NCBI GenBank assembly: GCA_965368585.1
Contig: CBDUNM010000114.1
Coordinates: 1-17,102, forward strand
Reading direction: 5' to 3'
DNA length: 17,102 nt
DNA from: JARRQB01 sp965368585
Lineage (GTDB): Bacteria; Pseudomonadota; Gammaproteobacteria; Chromatiales; Chromatiaceae
In this document: positions 8,489-16,235 of the stretch, piece after piece
Numbering within the stretch: the stretch's first letter is position 1
How the letters are laid out: each line of letters begins with the position of its first letter
The notes under the pieces: model-generated
Database searches by the model: none
What the model saw: only the letters and a program-made list of their open reading frames with translations
Told to the model about the DNA's origin: nothing
Made by a program: the position numbers and the translations under genes

Positions 8489-9130
8489 CTGACTCGGGTA
8501 ATGGCGGCGAAAACGCACATTGGGCCAGGGGTGGAGAACCTGCGGTAACGGCAACCGTTGTTTCAGGATCGGATTCAACGCGTCCCAGCTTAGGATCCGT
8601 CGCGCCTTTTGGCTGCGACGCCGAAGCGCCCGCAGCCAGGCTCGACCGATCTCATAGCGGAAGAGGTTTGAGGTATCCAGGTTGTACCGCACCGCGAAGT
8701 AACGGTATCATCCCGGCAGAACCTGACGCAGCCACCGCCCGGTTTCCGTTACCGGTTCCTGGAAGCGACGCCGTAGCTCCCGCTTAACCTCCCGCAATTT
8801 ACGACGCGGGCGCTTGCCGATCGTCTTACGACGAATGACAAAGCAACCGCTTCGGGTTTGCGACGCACTGTGTGTAAACCCGAGATAAGGTGAACGTCTC
8901 CGGTTTGCCCGACCCCGTCGCCTTGCGTCTGGACGCCGCGTGGCGGCCAAACTCCAACGGGCGACTTGTAACCGGGTGTAGCTATTACCCGAATGCGCTC
9001 AACCGATCGGCCGCATCGCTCAGGCAGGCGTCGGCCGCTTCCGTGTGTTGGAGGCCTGCGACGATGTCGTCGGCGTACCCCAACACGATCATCGCCCCTT
9101 GCACTTCCCGACAGCGTCGCTGGTGGGCCC
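8435..9130 (-). pseudogene. Group II intron reverse transcriptase/maturase, decayed C-terminal part
   Basis: LtrA-type protein pieces can be read across frames. From about 9128: WAHQRRCREVQGAMIVLG then YADD (codons at 9077-9066, the RT active site), IVAGLQHTEAADACL and RLSAFG, ending at a stop. In a second frame: LHP, then EFGRHAASRRKATGSGKPET, matching the usual link to LGFTH. In a third frame (8890 downward): YLGFTHSASQTRSG, FVIRRKTIGKR, GRWLRQVLPG, then a TGA at 8710-8708. The same frame continues past it with YRYFAVRYNLDTSNLF, RAWLRALRRRSQK, LHPWPNVRF and HARNCTGGAT, stopping at 8435. So there are at least two frameshifts and two stops. No HNH endonuclease domain follows; the protein end is encoded inside ribozyme domain V. 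It is clearly non-functional. Confidence 0.85.
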
Positions 9131-9182
9131 ATTATTTTCGATGCGTCTGGATGTCACCCGCGGTGCGATCTGGAAAATGTGC

Positions 9183-9386
9183 AAAACGGTCAGACAGGCC
9201 GACAGGCATGGGCGAGATTCCGATTCCGCCGGTCACGCCGGCGCAGATCAACGCGATCTTCGCGGCCACGGGCGTGCGGTTGCGCTGCCTGCCGATCGCC
9301 TTTAGCTCACCGGGACAATGGCGGCAGCAATTGGGCAGCGTCGCGCGCCAGACGCGGCCGCGCCCGATACGGGGGAAGTGGTGACG
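9183..9386 (+). pseudogene. C-terminal scrap resembling a molybdenum hydroxylase large subunit
   Basis: The plus-strand residues SDRPTGMGEIPIPPVTPAQ followed by INAIFAATGVRLRCLPI match the very conserved end of the molybdopterin-binding subunit of xanthine dehydrogenase/isoquinoline 1-oxidoreductase-type enzymes (typically PTGxGE-PPVAPA-NAIFAATG-R-R-LP). Only about 45 residues align; what precedes in the same frame is unlike the family, and the tail after LPI (to the TGA at 9384-9386) I cannot place. The parent enzyme is over 700 residues, so this is a leftover, probably from a gene whose body was deleted when the group II intron remnant came to lie beside it. Assignment is by memory of the motif and is moderately sure. 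Confidence 0.5.
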
Positions 9387-9449
9387 TTCGCCTCCGTTGC
9401 CGCCGGGCTTCCCGAACTGGCACGGTTCGTGCAATATTTTACGCCATGA
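9318..9449 (+). CDS. Possible 43-residue leader ORF overlapping the ppc start
   Basis: A short frame starting at ATG 9318 and ending with a TGA at 9447-9449, which overlaps the ppc ATG (9446-9448) as ATGA. Such overlap is typical of translational coupling and would explain why ppc lacks a visible ribosome site. Against it, the peptide (MAAAIGQRRAPDAAAPDTG...) resembles nothing I know, its own start lacks a clear ribosome site, and the frame could be open by chance in GC-rich DNA. Confidence 0.15.
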   Translation: MAAAIGQRRAPDAAAPDTGEVVTFASVAAGLPELARFVQYFTP

Positions 9450-12124
9450 TGGGCAATGAAAGCGCGTATGTGCGCAACGACGAACAGGCACCGCTGCGAG
9501 ATGACATCCGCCTGCTGGGTGACCTGCTGGGCGAGACCCTGAGGCACCAGGTCGGCGACGACTTCTACGAACGGGTCGAAGAGATTCGCTCGCTGTCGAA
9601 ATCCTCCAGGCAGGACGACGACAAGGATGCCGACGCGCGCCTGCGCGCGTTGATACGCTCGCTGAAAGACGACGAGACACTGGCGCTTGCGCGCGCCTTC
9701 GGCCACTTCCTGAACCTGGCTAATATTGCCGAGACGTACCATTCGACCCGTATCTCCCGCAACTATGCAGAGGATGCGCTCTCCGATCAGCACAATCTGC
9801 TTGAAGCGCTCCTCACGTCCCTTCCGGCAAGGGGCGTCGACCGCGCAGCCGTCTTCGAGACTTTCGGCAACATGGAGATCGACCTCGTCCTCACGGCGCA
9901 TCCCACCGAGGTCAAGCGCAGGACGCTGATACAGAAGAACGCGCGCATCTGCGATCTGCTGGCCCGGCGCGATCGGTTGAATCTGACGCCGTTCGAGCGT
10001 GCCGAGACGCGTGAGAACCTCGAGCTGTTGATCACCGGTGTCTGGCAGACGGACGACATTCGCCGGGTTCGTCCGACCCCCGTCGAGGAGGCCAAGTGGG
10101 GCTTGGCGATCATCGAGGAGGTGCTGTGGGATGCGGTGCCGCGCTACATGCGCATCCTGAACAACATCGTCGGCGCGACCCTGGGCCAGTCGCTGCCGCT
10201 GGACTGTTGCCCGATCAGGGTTTCGTCCTGGATGGGTGGCGATCGGGACGGCAACCCGAACGTAACCGCTGCCGTCACCCGGGAGGTCTGCCTGCTCTCT
10301 CGCTGGATGGCGGCCGACCTGTACTTCCGCGAAATCGACGAGTTGGTGCAGCGCTACTCGATGCAGGCGTGCAGCGACGAGCTGCGTGCCCTGGTGGGCG
10401 ATGAGCGCGAGCCCTACCGGGCCTGCCTGCGAGCGGTGCGCAAGCGGCTGAGCGTCACGCGGGCATGGTGCGAGGCACAGCTCGGCGGCACGGATGGTCC
10501 TGCGCCGCAGGACATCTACCTCGACGTCGAGGATATGTTCGCGCCGTTGAAAATCTGCTATCGGTCGTTACACGAGAACAAGGCGGGCCTGATAGCCGAT
10601 GGCGCGCTGCTGGATCTACTGCGCCGGCTGCGCTGTTTCGGGCTCTCGCTGGTACGTCTGGATATCCGCCAGGAGGCCGCCCGCCACGAGGATGTGCTCA
10701 ACGCCATCACCGAGTACGTTGGAATCGGCACCTACAGTGATTGGAGCGAGCGACAGCGGCAGGAATTCCTGCTGCGCGAATGTCAGAGTCGCCGCCCGCT
10801 GCTTCCACACGACATGCCCATGACGGCGAATCAGCAGGAGGTGATCGATACACTGCGCACCTGTGCCGAACTGCCCGCCGACGGACTCGGCGCCTACGTC
10901 ATATCGATGGCGAGCCGTCCCTCCGACGTGCTGGCGGTGCGCCTGTTACAGAAGGAATCCGGCCTCGCCAGGCCGTTGCGGGTGGTACCGCTGTTCGAGA
11001 CGCTGGACGATCTGAACAACTGCGCCGGGGTCATGGACGAGCTGTTCTCGATGCCCTGGTACAAGGCGGACATCTGCGACGACCACGAGGTCATGATTGG
11101 CTATTCCGACTCCGGCAAGGATGCCGGCAAGCTCGCGGCGGCCTGGGCGCAGTACACGGCGCAAGAGGCGCTGGTCGATGTCGCGCGCAGGCACGGCGTT
11201 AGGATCAACCTGTTCCACGGTCGCGGGGGCTCGGCGGGTCGCGGCGGGGGTCCGGTCGAGCATGCACTGCTGGCGCAGCCGCCGGGCACGGTGGATGGCC
11301 GCCTGCGGGTGACCGAGCAGGGCGAGGTCATTCAGCAGAAGTACTCGCTGCTCGACGTTGCCGTGCGCAACCTGATGCAATACACGACCGCCGTGACCGA
11401 ATCCACGCTGCTGCCCCCGCCTACCCCGAAACAGGAATGGCGCGACCTGATGGACGCCATGGCCGAGGTCTCGTGCGAGGCATACCGGGGCATGGTGCTC
11501 GGCCACGAGCGTTTCGTGGAGTACTTCCGCCAGGTGACGCCCGAGCAGGAACTGAGCCGACTCTACATCGGGAGTCGGCCCGCCAAGCGCAAGGCGGGCG
11601 GCGGGATCGAAAGCCTGCGTGCCATCCCCTGGGTGTTCGCGTGGACGCAGATTCGCCTGATGCTCCCGGCATGGCTCGGCACGGGCACTGCGCTGAAGCT
11701 GGCACTCGATCAGGGCAGGGCGGCGCAGCTGCAGGAGATGATCGAGGAGTGGCCGTTTTTCTATTTCTTCATGGACATGCTGGATATGGTGTTGTCCAAG
11801 GCGGACCTGCAGGTTGCGGAATACTACGACAATTGCCTGGCCAGCGAAGACATGAAACCGCTCGGCACCGAACTGCGCACGAAGTTGCTGCAGACCATGG
11901 AGGTGGCCGGGCAGATCGTCAGGGATCTGCGGGTCGAGGAGGAGCGCGAGGTGCTGCGCGCGTCGATCTTCGTTCGCAACCCCTACGCCGACCCACTCAA
12001 CCTGCTGCAGGGCGAGGTGCTGCGCCGGATCCGGCACGAGAAATACACGGAACTGCCGGTTCTCGAGGACGCGCTGATGGTGACGATCGCGGGCATCTCC
12101 GCGGCGATGAAGAACACCGGCTAG
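9446..12124 (+). CDS. ppc: Phosphoenolpyruvate carboxylase
   Basis: Carboxylates PEP with bicarbonate to oxaloacetate in the cytosol, refilling the TCA cycle and feeding aspartate-family synthesis. From the ATG at 9446 it has 892 residues, normal for bacterial PEPC. The catalytic blocks are intact: LVLTAHPTEVKRRT with the essential His at about 152, SWMGGDRDGNPNVTA (GGDRDGNP at 264-271), MIGYSDSGKDAG with Lys at about 558, and FHGRGGSAGRGGGP at about 590-603. The protein ends in KNTG, close to the invariant QNTG end. The frame is open back to 8993, but those residues are not PEPC-like and overlap remnants of two other genes. No good ribosome site precedes either ATG of the ATGATG pair (9446 or 9449), so the exact start is uncertain. 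The stop codon touches the left repeat of the element at 12124. Confidence 0.96.
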   Translation: MMGNESAYVRNDEQAPLRDDIRLLGDLLGETLRHQVGDDFYERVEEIRSLSKSSRQDDDKDADARLRALIRSLKDDETLALARAFGHFLNLANIAETYHSTRISRNYAEDALSDQHNLLEALLTSLPARGVDRAAVFETFGNMEIDLVLTAHPTEVKRRTLIQKNARICDLLARRDRLNLTPFERAETRENLELLITGVWQTDDIRRVRPTPVEEAKWGLAIIEEVLWDAVPRYMRILNNIVGATLGQSLPLDCCPIRVSSWMGGDRDGNPNVTAAVTREVCLLSRWMAADLYFREIDELVQRYSMQACSDELRALVGDEREPYRACLRAVRKRLSVTRAWCEAQLGGTDGPAPQDIYLDVEDMFAPLKICYRSLHENKAGLIADGALLDLLRRLRCFGLSLVRLDIRQEAARHEDVLNAITEYVGIGTYSDWSERQRQEFLLRECQSRRPLLPHDMPMTANQQEVIDTLRTCAELPADGLGAYVISMASRPSDVLAVRLLQKESGLARPLRVVPLFETLDDLNNCAGVMDELFSMPWYKADICDDHEVMIGYSDSGKDAGKLAAAWAQYTAQEALVDVARRHGVRINLFHGRGGSAGRGGGPVEHALLAQPPGTVDGRLRVTEQGEVIQQKYSLLDVAVRNLMQYTTAVTESTLLPPPTPKQEWRDLMDAMAEVSCEAYRGMVLGHERFVEYFRQVTPEQELSRLYIGSRPAKRKAGGGIESLRAIPWVFAWTQIRLMLPAWLGTGTALKLALDQGRAAQLQEMIEEWPFFYFFMDMLDMVLSKADLQVAEYYDNCLASEDMKPLGTELRTKLLQTMEVAGQIVRDLRVEEEREVLRASIFVRNPYADPLNLLQGEVLRRIRHEKYTELPVLEDALMVTIAGISAAMKNTG

Positions 12125-12142
12125 GAGGCTGTCCGAGAATAG
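12124..12142 (+). repeat. Left terminal inverted repeat
   Basis: Nineteen bases, a perfect reverse complement of the right repeat at 12406-12424. Its first base overlaps the ppc stop codon. Confidence 0.85.
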
Positions 12143-12186
12143 CGGTCGTCGCGAGGGCGTTCCACATTGAGGCCTCTCTTTATTCC

Positions 12187-12295
12187 GGGCATCCTGCCCT
12201 CCACCCTTCGGGGCGCCGCGAGCGGCGTTCAAATCCGCTCCCAGCGGCTTGGTTGATCATGTGAGGCGAAAAATCTTGCTGCAAGAGATTTTCGC
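12187..12295. repeat. Cluster of four stem-loops inside the MITE-like element
   Basis: Four consecutive palindromes: GGGCA/TGCCC (12187-12199, loop TCC), CGCCG/CGGCG (12214-12227, loop CGAG), CCGCT/AGCGG (12235-12247, loop CCC), and a longer imperfect one, GCGAAAAATCTT with AAGAGATTTTCGC (12266-12295, loop GCTGC). Transcripts from ppc would enter this region first, so it could act as a terminator or 3'-end stabiliser for ppc. The structure is seen directly; its function is inference. Confidence 0.55.
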
Positions 12296-12405
12296 GTCAG
12301 CCCCATAGGGGTAAAGCGCAGGGATGCGCTGAATACATAGTGGTGACGATCTAACTAGAATGATTGATCGACAGGACCCATTGGGGGCGTCCGCAGTAGG
12401 TCAGT

Positions 12406-12424
12406 CTATTCTCGGACAGCCTCC
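12406..12424 (-). repeat. Right terminal inverted repeat
   Basis: Exact reverse complement of the left repeat at 12124-12142, defining the right border of the element. Confidence 0.85.
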
Positions 12425-12737
12425 CGGGCGGGCGCGCGTCAGCGGCCGGTTCAACTGCAGCGTCGGGTCTCGACGGGCTTGCGCACGCAGCGCGCCGTGC
12501 GCTCGCGGGCAACGTCGAGGCTGCCAGTGGGTAGGCGCGGCTCCAACATAGTGCAGTCGGGCCTGACGATGCCCCCGATGGGTGCACGGCCCGCACTCGT
12601 CGAAATCAATTTACCGCATCTCAACACAGTTCGAGATCGGTAGCCCTTGACAGCAAAGTGCGACGCAAAGAACGTCGATGCGATGATGAAAGCGGTCAAC
12701 TAAGGATTCCAGGTGCATCTGAAAAAAGGTGCGCTGA
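12425..12737. other. Non-coding stretch between the MITE-like element and the glutamate dehydrogenase terminator
   Basis: Short open frames exist on both strands, for example 12451-12699 on the minus strand, but none has a ribosome site or residues I recognise. The left half is very GC-rich (CGCGCGTCAGCGGCC) and the right half more AT-rich, which hints at a junction between two pieces of DNA near 12600. I found no repeat or RNA gene in it. Confidence 0.4.
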
Positions 12738-12769
12738 CCAACAAACAACCGACGACCAAGCCGCGTCGG
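12738..12769 (-). terminator. Rho-independent terminator candidate for glutamate dehydrogenase
   Basis: Directly after the gene's stop codon, read on the minus strand, CCGACG (12769-12764) pairs with CGTCGG (12754-12749) around a 9-base loop and is followed by the T-rich run TTGTTTGTT (12748-12740). A further TTTTTT run lies at 12727-12722. Position and layout fit an intrinsic terminator; the stem is only 6 bp. Confidence 0.5.
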
Positions 12770-12770
12770 C

Positions 12771-15701
12771 TCAACCAGTTTGCAAATTGAATGCGGCAGC
12801 CACTCCACCCGACTCGAGCAGATCAGCAATACGATCCCGGTTCGGCAAATTCGAATCGCGGACCTCATGTGCCAACGCACGTACCTTTGCCTCTTCCACC
12901 AGGTAGCGCTCCGCCGTTCCGGCCACCGCGTCCGTCGGCATGGATTCGATCCAGTCGAGACCCTCACGATAGACGATGCGACTGGCGAGCGACGAGGCGA
13001 TGACACGATTGAGATAAGCAATGGGGATCTGCTCGAATACCTTCTCACCACACTGCTCGTAAAGCGACGCCGGCAGGTGTTGTATCACGAGTTGTTTCAC
13101 CAACGTTGGATGCGCCTCATACAGAGGGGCTACGGCCGCATTAATGGCATCCGTGGCATGATTGATCGCGCGGCTCAATCGCTCACTCAGTAACGGCAAA
13201 TGAACGGTAGGTTTACGCCGGTGTTCGCGAAAGAGGGTGCTTGCCTCCATGTCGGCCAAGGCGCACAGCTTGACTAATACCTCCGCTACGTACCTCGGTT
13301 TGAGCGCGAGAAACTCATGCTCCTCGAGCAGCATGCTCGCGATAATCTCAAAGCTGCTGCAGATCACCCCGGCCTTGTTGGCGGAGCTGTCCTTGATGAT
13401 GATGACGCCTTTCTGCGAAAGGCGCGTACGGGCTTGCGGGGTGATGAATAGATTGGCCCCCTCAACGATCACGTGACTGCTGGGATTGCCGTTCGCGTCT
13501 AAAAATTCCTCCCAATTGCTTTCATTGATGGTATTGGGACGACCGCCGGCCGGGATAAAGGCGTCAGCCGTAATCCGGTTATGCAGGGTATTGCGCAGGT
13601 TGATGCCGCCCGGCTGGTCAATGCTGACCACCCGGCCATCGGGTCCGAGTCGCGCTGGATCGAAAGACGCCACGGGCGACGCATCCTTCACCAGTCGTGT
13701 CAGTTCGTCTATGGCGAGCCCGGCCGGATCCTCGGCGCATCCGCTCCCGTCACCGATCGCGATGATGCGGGCGTGGTTCCCATATTCCCGGTGGAGGATC
13801 AGGATCTCATTACCAGCCACGTCGCCGTCCGGCCCTCCGGTCATTTTCACCGTAAAGACCTGCTGGCGAGGATCAATGCCTACCGCCCGCAAGGCATGTT
13901 CCAGAAAGATGGTCACACCCTCGCTGGTGACGCCGTATTGTTTATGGTTAATGCCTGCCCCGGGCTTGGAACTCATGAAGGCGTCGGGCATGGAGTGACC
14001 ACGTCGGCGGGCGCGCTCTACGATCCACGTGATCAACTGATCGGAGATATTTTCATCGGGTCCTAGATAGAGCAGTTCGTCGCGCCGGTAATAATCATTG
14101 TGCAAAGCGTGGAGTTGTGGATCCGGAATAATGAGGTCGAGCAGACTGTCCGCATAGGCGCGACCCACTTGATTCAGGCTTGCCTGCGGCGCCGCTAGAA
14201 TCACCCCCTTGGCGCCCCCCTCGGGAATGTCCTTGTTCTTTTGCTGTTGGGCAAAGGCAAGCCCGTAGGCCTCTTCGTAAAGGCGCTCTGCCTCCAAAGC
14301 GAACTGTTCGGAACCCCGAGGGCGAACAATGCGCACGCCGCCTCGTGCAATATCCCGAAACCTGACATGGAAGGCGTCGAACTGATGACCGCTGACGAAG
14401 AATACCCCATACGGTGCTTCATCGCGGCCTTCTGCAGCAAGGTACGCCGGGTCGATACGAAGGGCCAGGGCTTGCCGGTTGGGCAGCCACAGATTGGTGC
14501 GTAGGGTGGCGTCGACCGCATCGACGAGGGTGGTAAATATAGTGCGCGTCTCCTGCGCGTCGGTTTCACGGGTGATGGTGCTAACCAAATCAGCCGAGGC
14601 ATCGTCGCTAATTTCGGTAGCTACCGAGAAGCGTCGTTGGAAGCGATGATTGACGGCCAAGGCGAGCTTCGGATTGCGTTGCAGCGCGGCGAGGATACGC
14701 TCGCGCGAGAACATCAGCGGATCGCGCGTGACCAGCTTCTGGTGTGCCAGATGCGTCAGAGAGTCGAGGAGTTCGGCCGCCAACAGTTCACCGTTGGTTA
14801 CCTCGGTACTCAGTTCAAAGACCGTCGGATCGAGATGCGGTAATCGCCGTAGCGCAAAATCGATGCGACTCCACAACTCGCTGGCCGGGTCTATTATTTC
14901 CTTTCGGCGATTCATGATAAAGGTCAGCAGCCTGACGTCATCGCCCGGGGTTTGAAAGCTGTCCAGGTGGGCTCGTTGGATATCAACGTCCTGGCAGCCC
15001 AGGTAGTGGCTGACGCGTTCGAATAACAGGCGTGGGTCGTAATCGGCAAAGCCGATGGTGAGGCGATTGAGCGGAATTTCGTGATAGCGCTCCAGTTTGA
15101 CCAAGACGTTGCCGTTTCGGCGAATCTGGTCTGCCATCAATAGATGTCGGTAGATTTGATCGAGCGGCGTTTTGACCAGATAGGCGGCGTCACAGCTGCG
15201 CAGGTGGTGTTCGAGCGCACTGGATGCGGTCTTGCCGGGCTGCCGTTCGACGTATTCCCGAACCGTACTGGCCCTGGCCAGCTGTGCCGGATCCTGCTCG
15301 TCATGGGCCGCGTGTTCGCCGAAATGGAAGATATCGATCACCCGGTCGCCATGCTCGGACGTGTACACCTGAGCCGAGGTTAGTGGCAGGTCGCGTGGTA
15401 GGCGTTGGACGAATTTGCCGAGCTGCCCGGGGTAGCTTTGATTGCTGATAAAGGTAAAGTGATGGCCTTCCGTATCACGCACGGTGACGGTTTGGGCAAG
15501 TCCGCTGGCCTCGGCGGCGAGAATAGCCTTGAGGTGCGCAAGCCGCATTGCCTGGGTAGTGTCGTCAAAGTAGGCGCGCGGCATGGTGCGGACAAACTGT
15601 GGCGTGATTTCGCGCGCCGCGTGCTGCAACCCGTTGATCAACTGCTCAACAAGGGTGTCGGGGCCGGTCGTTGCAGAGGTGTGTGGCGTATACTCAGACA
15701 T
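12771..15701 (-). CDS. NAD-dependent glutamate dehydrogenase, medium-size (about 115 kDa) class
   Basis: Oxidatively deaminates glutamate to 2-oxoglutarate and ammonium, usually a catabolic role with NAD. Its 976 residues place it between ordinary hexameric GDH (about 450) and the about 1600-residue proteobacterial class, near the yeast Gdh2-like 115-kDa class. The first 400 residues are a long N-terminal region. The catalytic domain follows: FRDIARGGVRIVRP (about 443-456), DIPEGGAKGVI with the probable catalytic Lys at about 498, SSKPGAGINHKQYGVTSEGV, then the Rossmann segment KMTGGPDGDVAGNEIL (about 617-632) and VEGANLF (about 745-751), and a helical C-terminal domain. The ATG at 15701 has AGGA 5 bases upstream. 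It stands alone, with a terminator right after its stop codon and a 534-bp leader. Family is firm; cofactor and regulation are inferred from class. Confidence 0.9.
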   Translation of the reverse strand: MSEYTPHTSATTGPDTLVEQLINGLQHAAREITPQFVRTMPRAYFDDTTQAMRLAHLKAILAAEASGLAQTVTVRDTEGHHFTFISNQSYPGQLGKFVQRLPRDLPLTSAQVYTSEHGDRVIDIFHFGEHAAHDEQDPAQLARASTVREYVERQPGKTASSALEHHLRSCDAAYLVKTPLDQIYRHLLMADQIRRNGNVLVKLERYHEIPLNRLTIGFADYDPRLLFERVSHYLGCQDVDIQRAHLDSFQTPGDDVRLLTFIMNRRKEIIDPASELWSRIDFALRRLPHLDPTVFELSTEVTNGELLAAELLDSLTHLAHQKLVTRDPLMFSRERILAALQRNPKLALAVNHRFQRRFSVATEISDDASADLVSTITRETDAQETRTIFTTLVDAVDATLRTNLWLPNRQALALRIDPAYLAAEGRDEAPYGVFFVSGHQFDAFHVRFRDIARGGVRIVRPRGSEQFALEAERLYEEAYGLAFAQQQKNKDIPEGGAKGVILAAPQASLNQVGRAYADSLLDLIIPDPQLHALHNDYYRRDELLYLGPDENISDQLITWIVERARRRGHSMPDAFMSSKPGAGINHKQYGVTSEGVTIFLEHALRAVGIDPRQQVFTVKMTGGPDGDVAGNEILILHREYGNHARIIAIGDGSGCAEDPAGLAIDELTRLVKDASPVASFDPARLGPDGRVVSIDQPGGINLRNTLHNRITADAFIPAGGRPNTINESNWEEFLDANGNPSSHVIVEGANLFITPQARTRLSQKGVIIIKDSSANKAGVICSSFEIIASMLLEEHEFLALKPRYVAEVLVKLCALADMEASTLFREHRRKPTVHLPLLSERLSRAINHATDAINAAVAPLYEAHPTLVKQLVIQHLPASLYEQCGEKVFEQIPIAYLNRVIASSLASRIVYREGLDWIESMPTDAVAGTAERYLVEEAKVRALAHEVRDSNLPNRDRIADLLESGGVAAAFNLQTG

Positions 15702-16235
15702 GGGGTTCCTGGATAAATGGATAGGGCTTGGGTCGGGGCGCCCTAAGGTAGCGAATTGATTGCTCCGTCAGCCTGTCGTTCGGCAATCCTGAAGTTATTT
15801 TTTGGTGCGGCGACAACTTGAAGATGCCCGCTGTCGACGAACTCCGTGATTACCAAGGTTCTCACGCAACTGGGTTTGCCCGCTCGATCGCCGTCTCGTT
15901 CGCCGGCACGGTCTTTCGTTGTCGTCGTCACGGCCTTATTCCATCTGGTACCGCTCTCCTGAGCCGGTCCTCGCTTTTCGCCACGGTCTCGCTGATACCT
16001 CAAGATTCGTCAAGAGTTGGTCTTCCACGCGCAATGAATGTGCTGGCAGGCTCTTGACCCGTGTAAACGGTAGGGCCGCGGAATTTCGGTAGCTCGCCGG
16101 TTGATGAAAGAGGGTGTTTGTCCCATTTACCCTGCGGCGGATTGATCTCATACGCGTCGAACTACTGCTATCATCGATGCTACCCACTCATCATATGACG
16201 AATCGTTTCGATGGCGAAGCCGCATTGACAATGTC
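15702..16235. other. 534-bp stretch upstream of glutamate dehydrogenase without a recognised gene
   Basis: This should contain the glutamate dehydrogenase promoter (minus strand), but I found no convincing -35/-10 pair. An open frame of 86 codons on the minus strand (16003-15743) and one of 79 on the plus strand (15818-16057) overlap each other; neither has a ribosome site or known motifs, so I do not call them. A 14-base string, CCTAAGGTAGCGAA at 15742-15755, equals a conserved 23S rRNA motif, but the surroundings are not rRNA. The segment is long for a leader and may include more decayed mobile DNA. Confidence 0.4.

Larger units (their letters stand above)
8416..9130 (-). mobile_element. 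5'-truncated group II intron remnant
   Basis: The minus strand carries, in the right order, the end of an RT domain with YADD, the maturase region, ribozyme domain V and a domain VI hairpin. The 5' half of the intron (domains I-III and most of the RT) is missing. Loss of the 5' side is what incomplete reverse transcription during retrohoming produces, though later deletion is equally possible. The 3' limit is an estimate placed a few bases after domain VI; the upper limit is where RT-like residues (WAHQRRCRE) can last be followed. Neither boundary is exact. Confidence 0.75.
12124..12424. mobile_element. 301-bp MITE-like element with 19-bp perfect terminal inverted repeats
   Basis: GGAGGCTGTCCGAGAATAG at 12124-12142 is the exact reverse complement of 12406-12424. 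The 301-bp interval carries no transposase, which fits a miniature or internally deleted derivative of a DDE insertion sequence mobilised in trans. The interior is full of small palindromes (listed separately). I see no convincing target duplication: flanks read CCGGCTA on the left and CGGGCGG on the right. The first repeat base is the G of the ppc TAG stop, so the element sits exactly at the end of ppc without altering the conserved C-terminus. The parent IS family is not certain. Confidence 0.75.

Noticed and set aside
8993..9445. N-terminal extension of PEP carboxylase by 151 residues
   Set aside because: The frame is open, but the residues are Arg/Ser-rich, unlike any PEPC, and overlie the group II maturase remnant (other strand) and the molybdenum hydroxylase scrap (another frame).
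10946..12232. 428-residue open frame antisense to ppc
   Set aside because: It is His/Arg/Gln-rich with no family motifs and lies opposite conserved PEPC codons; a GC-driven shadow.
12451..12699. 82-codon minus-strand frame after the MITE-like element
   Set aside because: No ribosome site, no recognised motif, and several competing frames over the same GC-rich bases.
15742..15755. CCTAAGGTAGCGAA, as in 23S rRNA and the I-CeuI site
   Set aside because: Only 14 bases match; neighbouring sequence on both sides does not resemble 23S rRNA, so no rRNA gene or true homing site is claimed.
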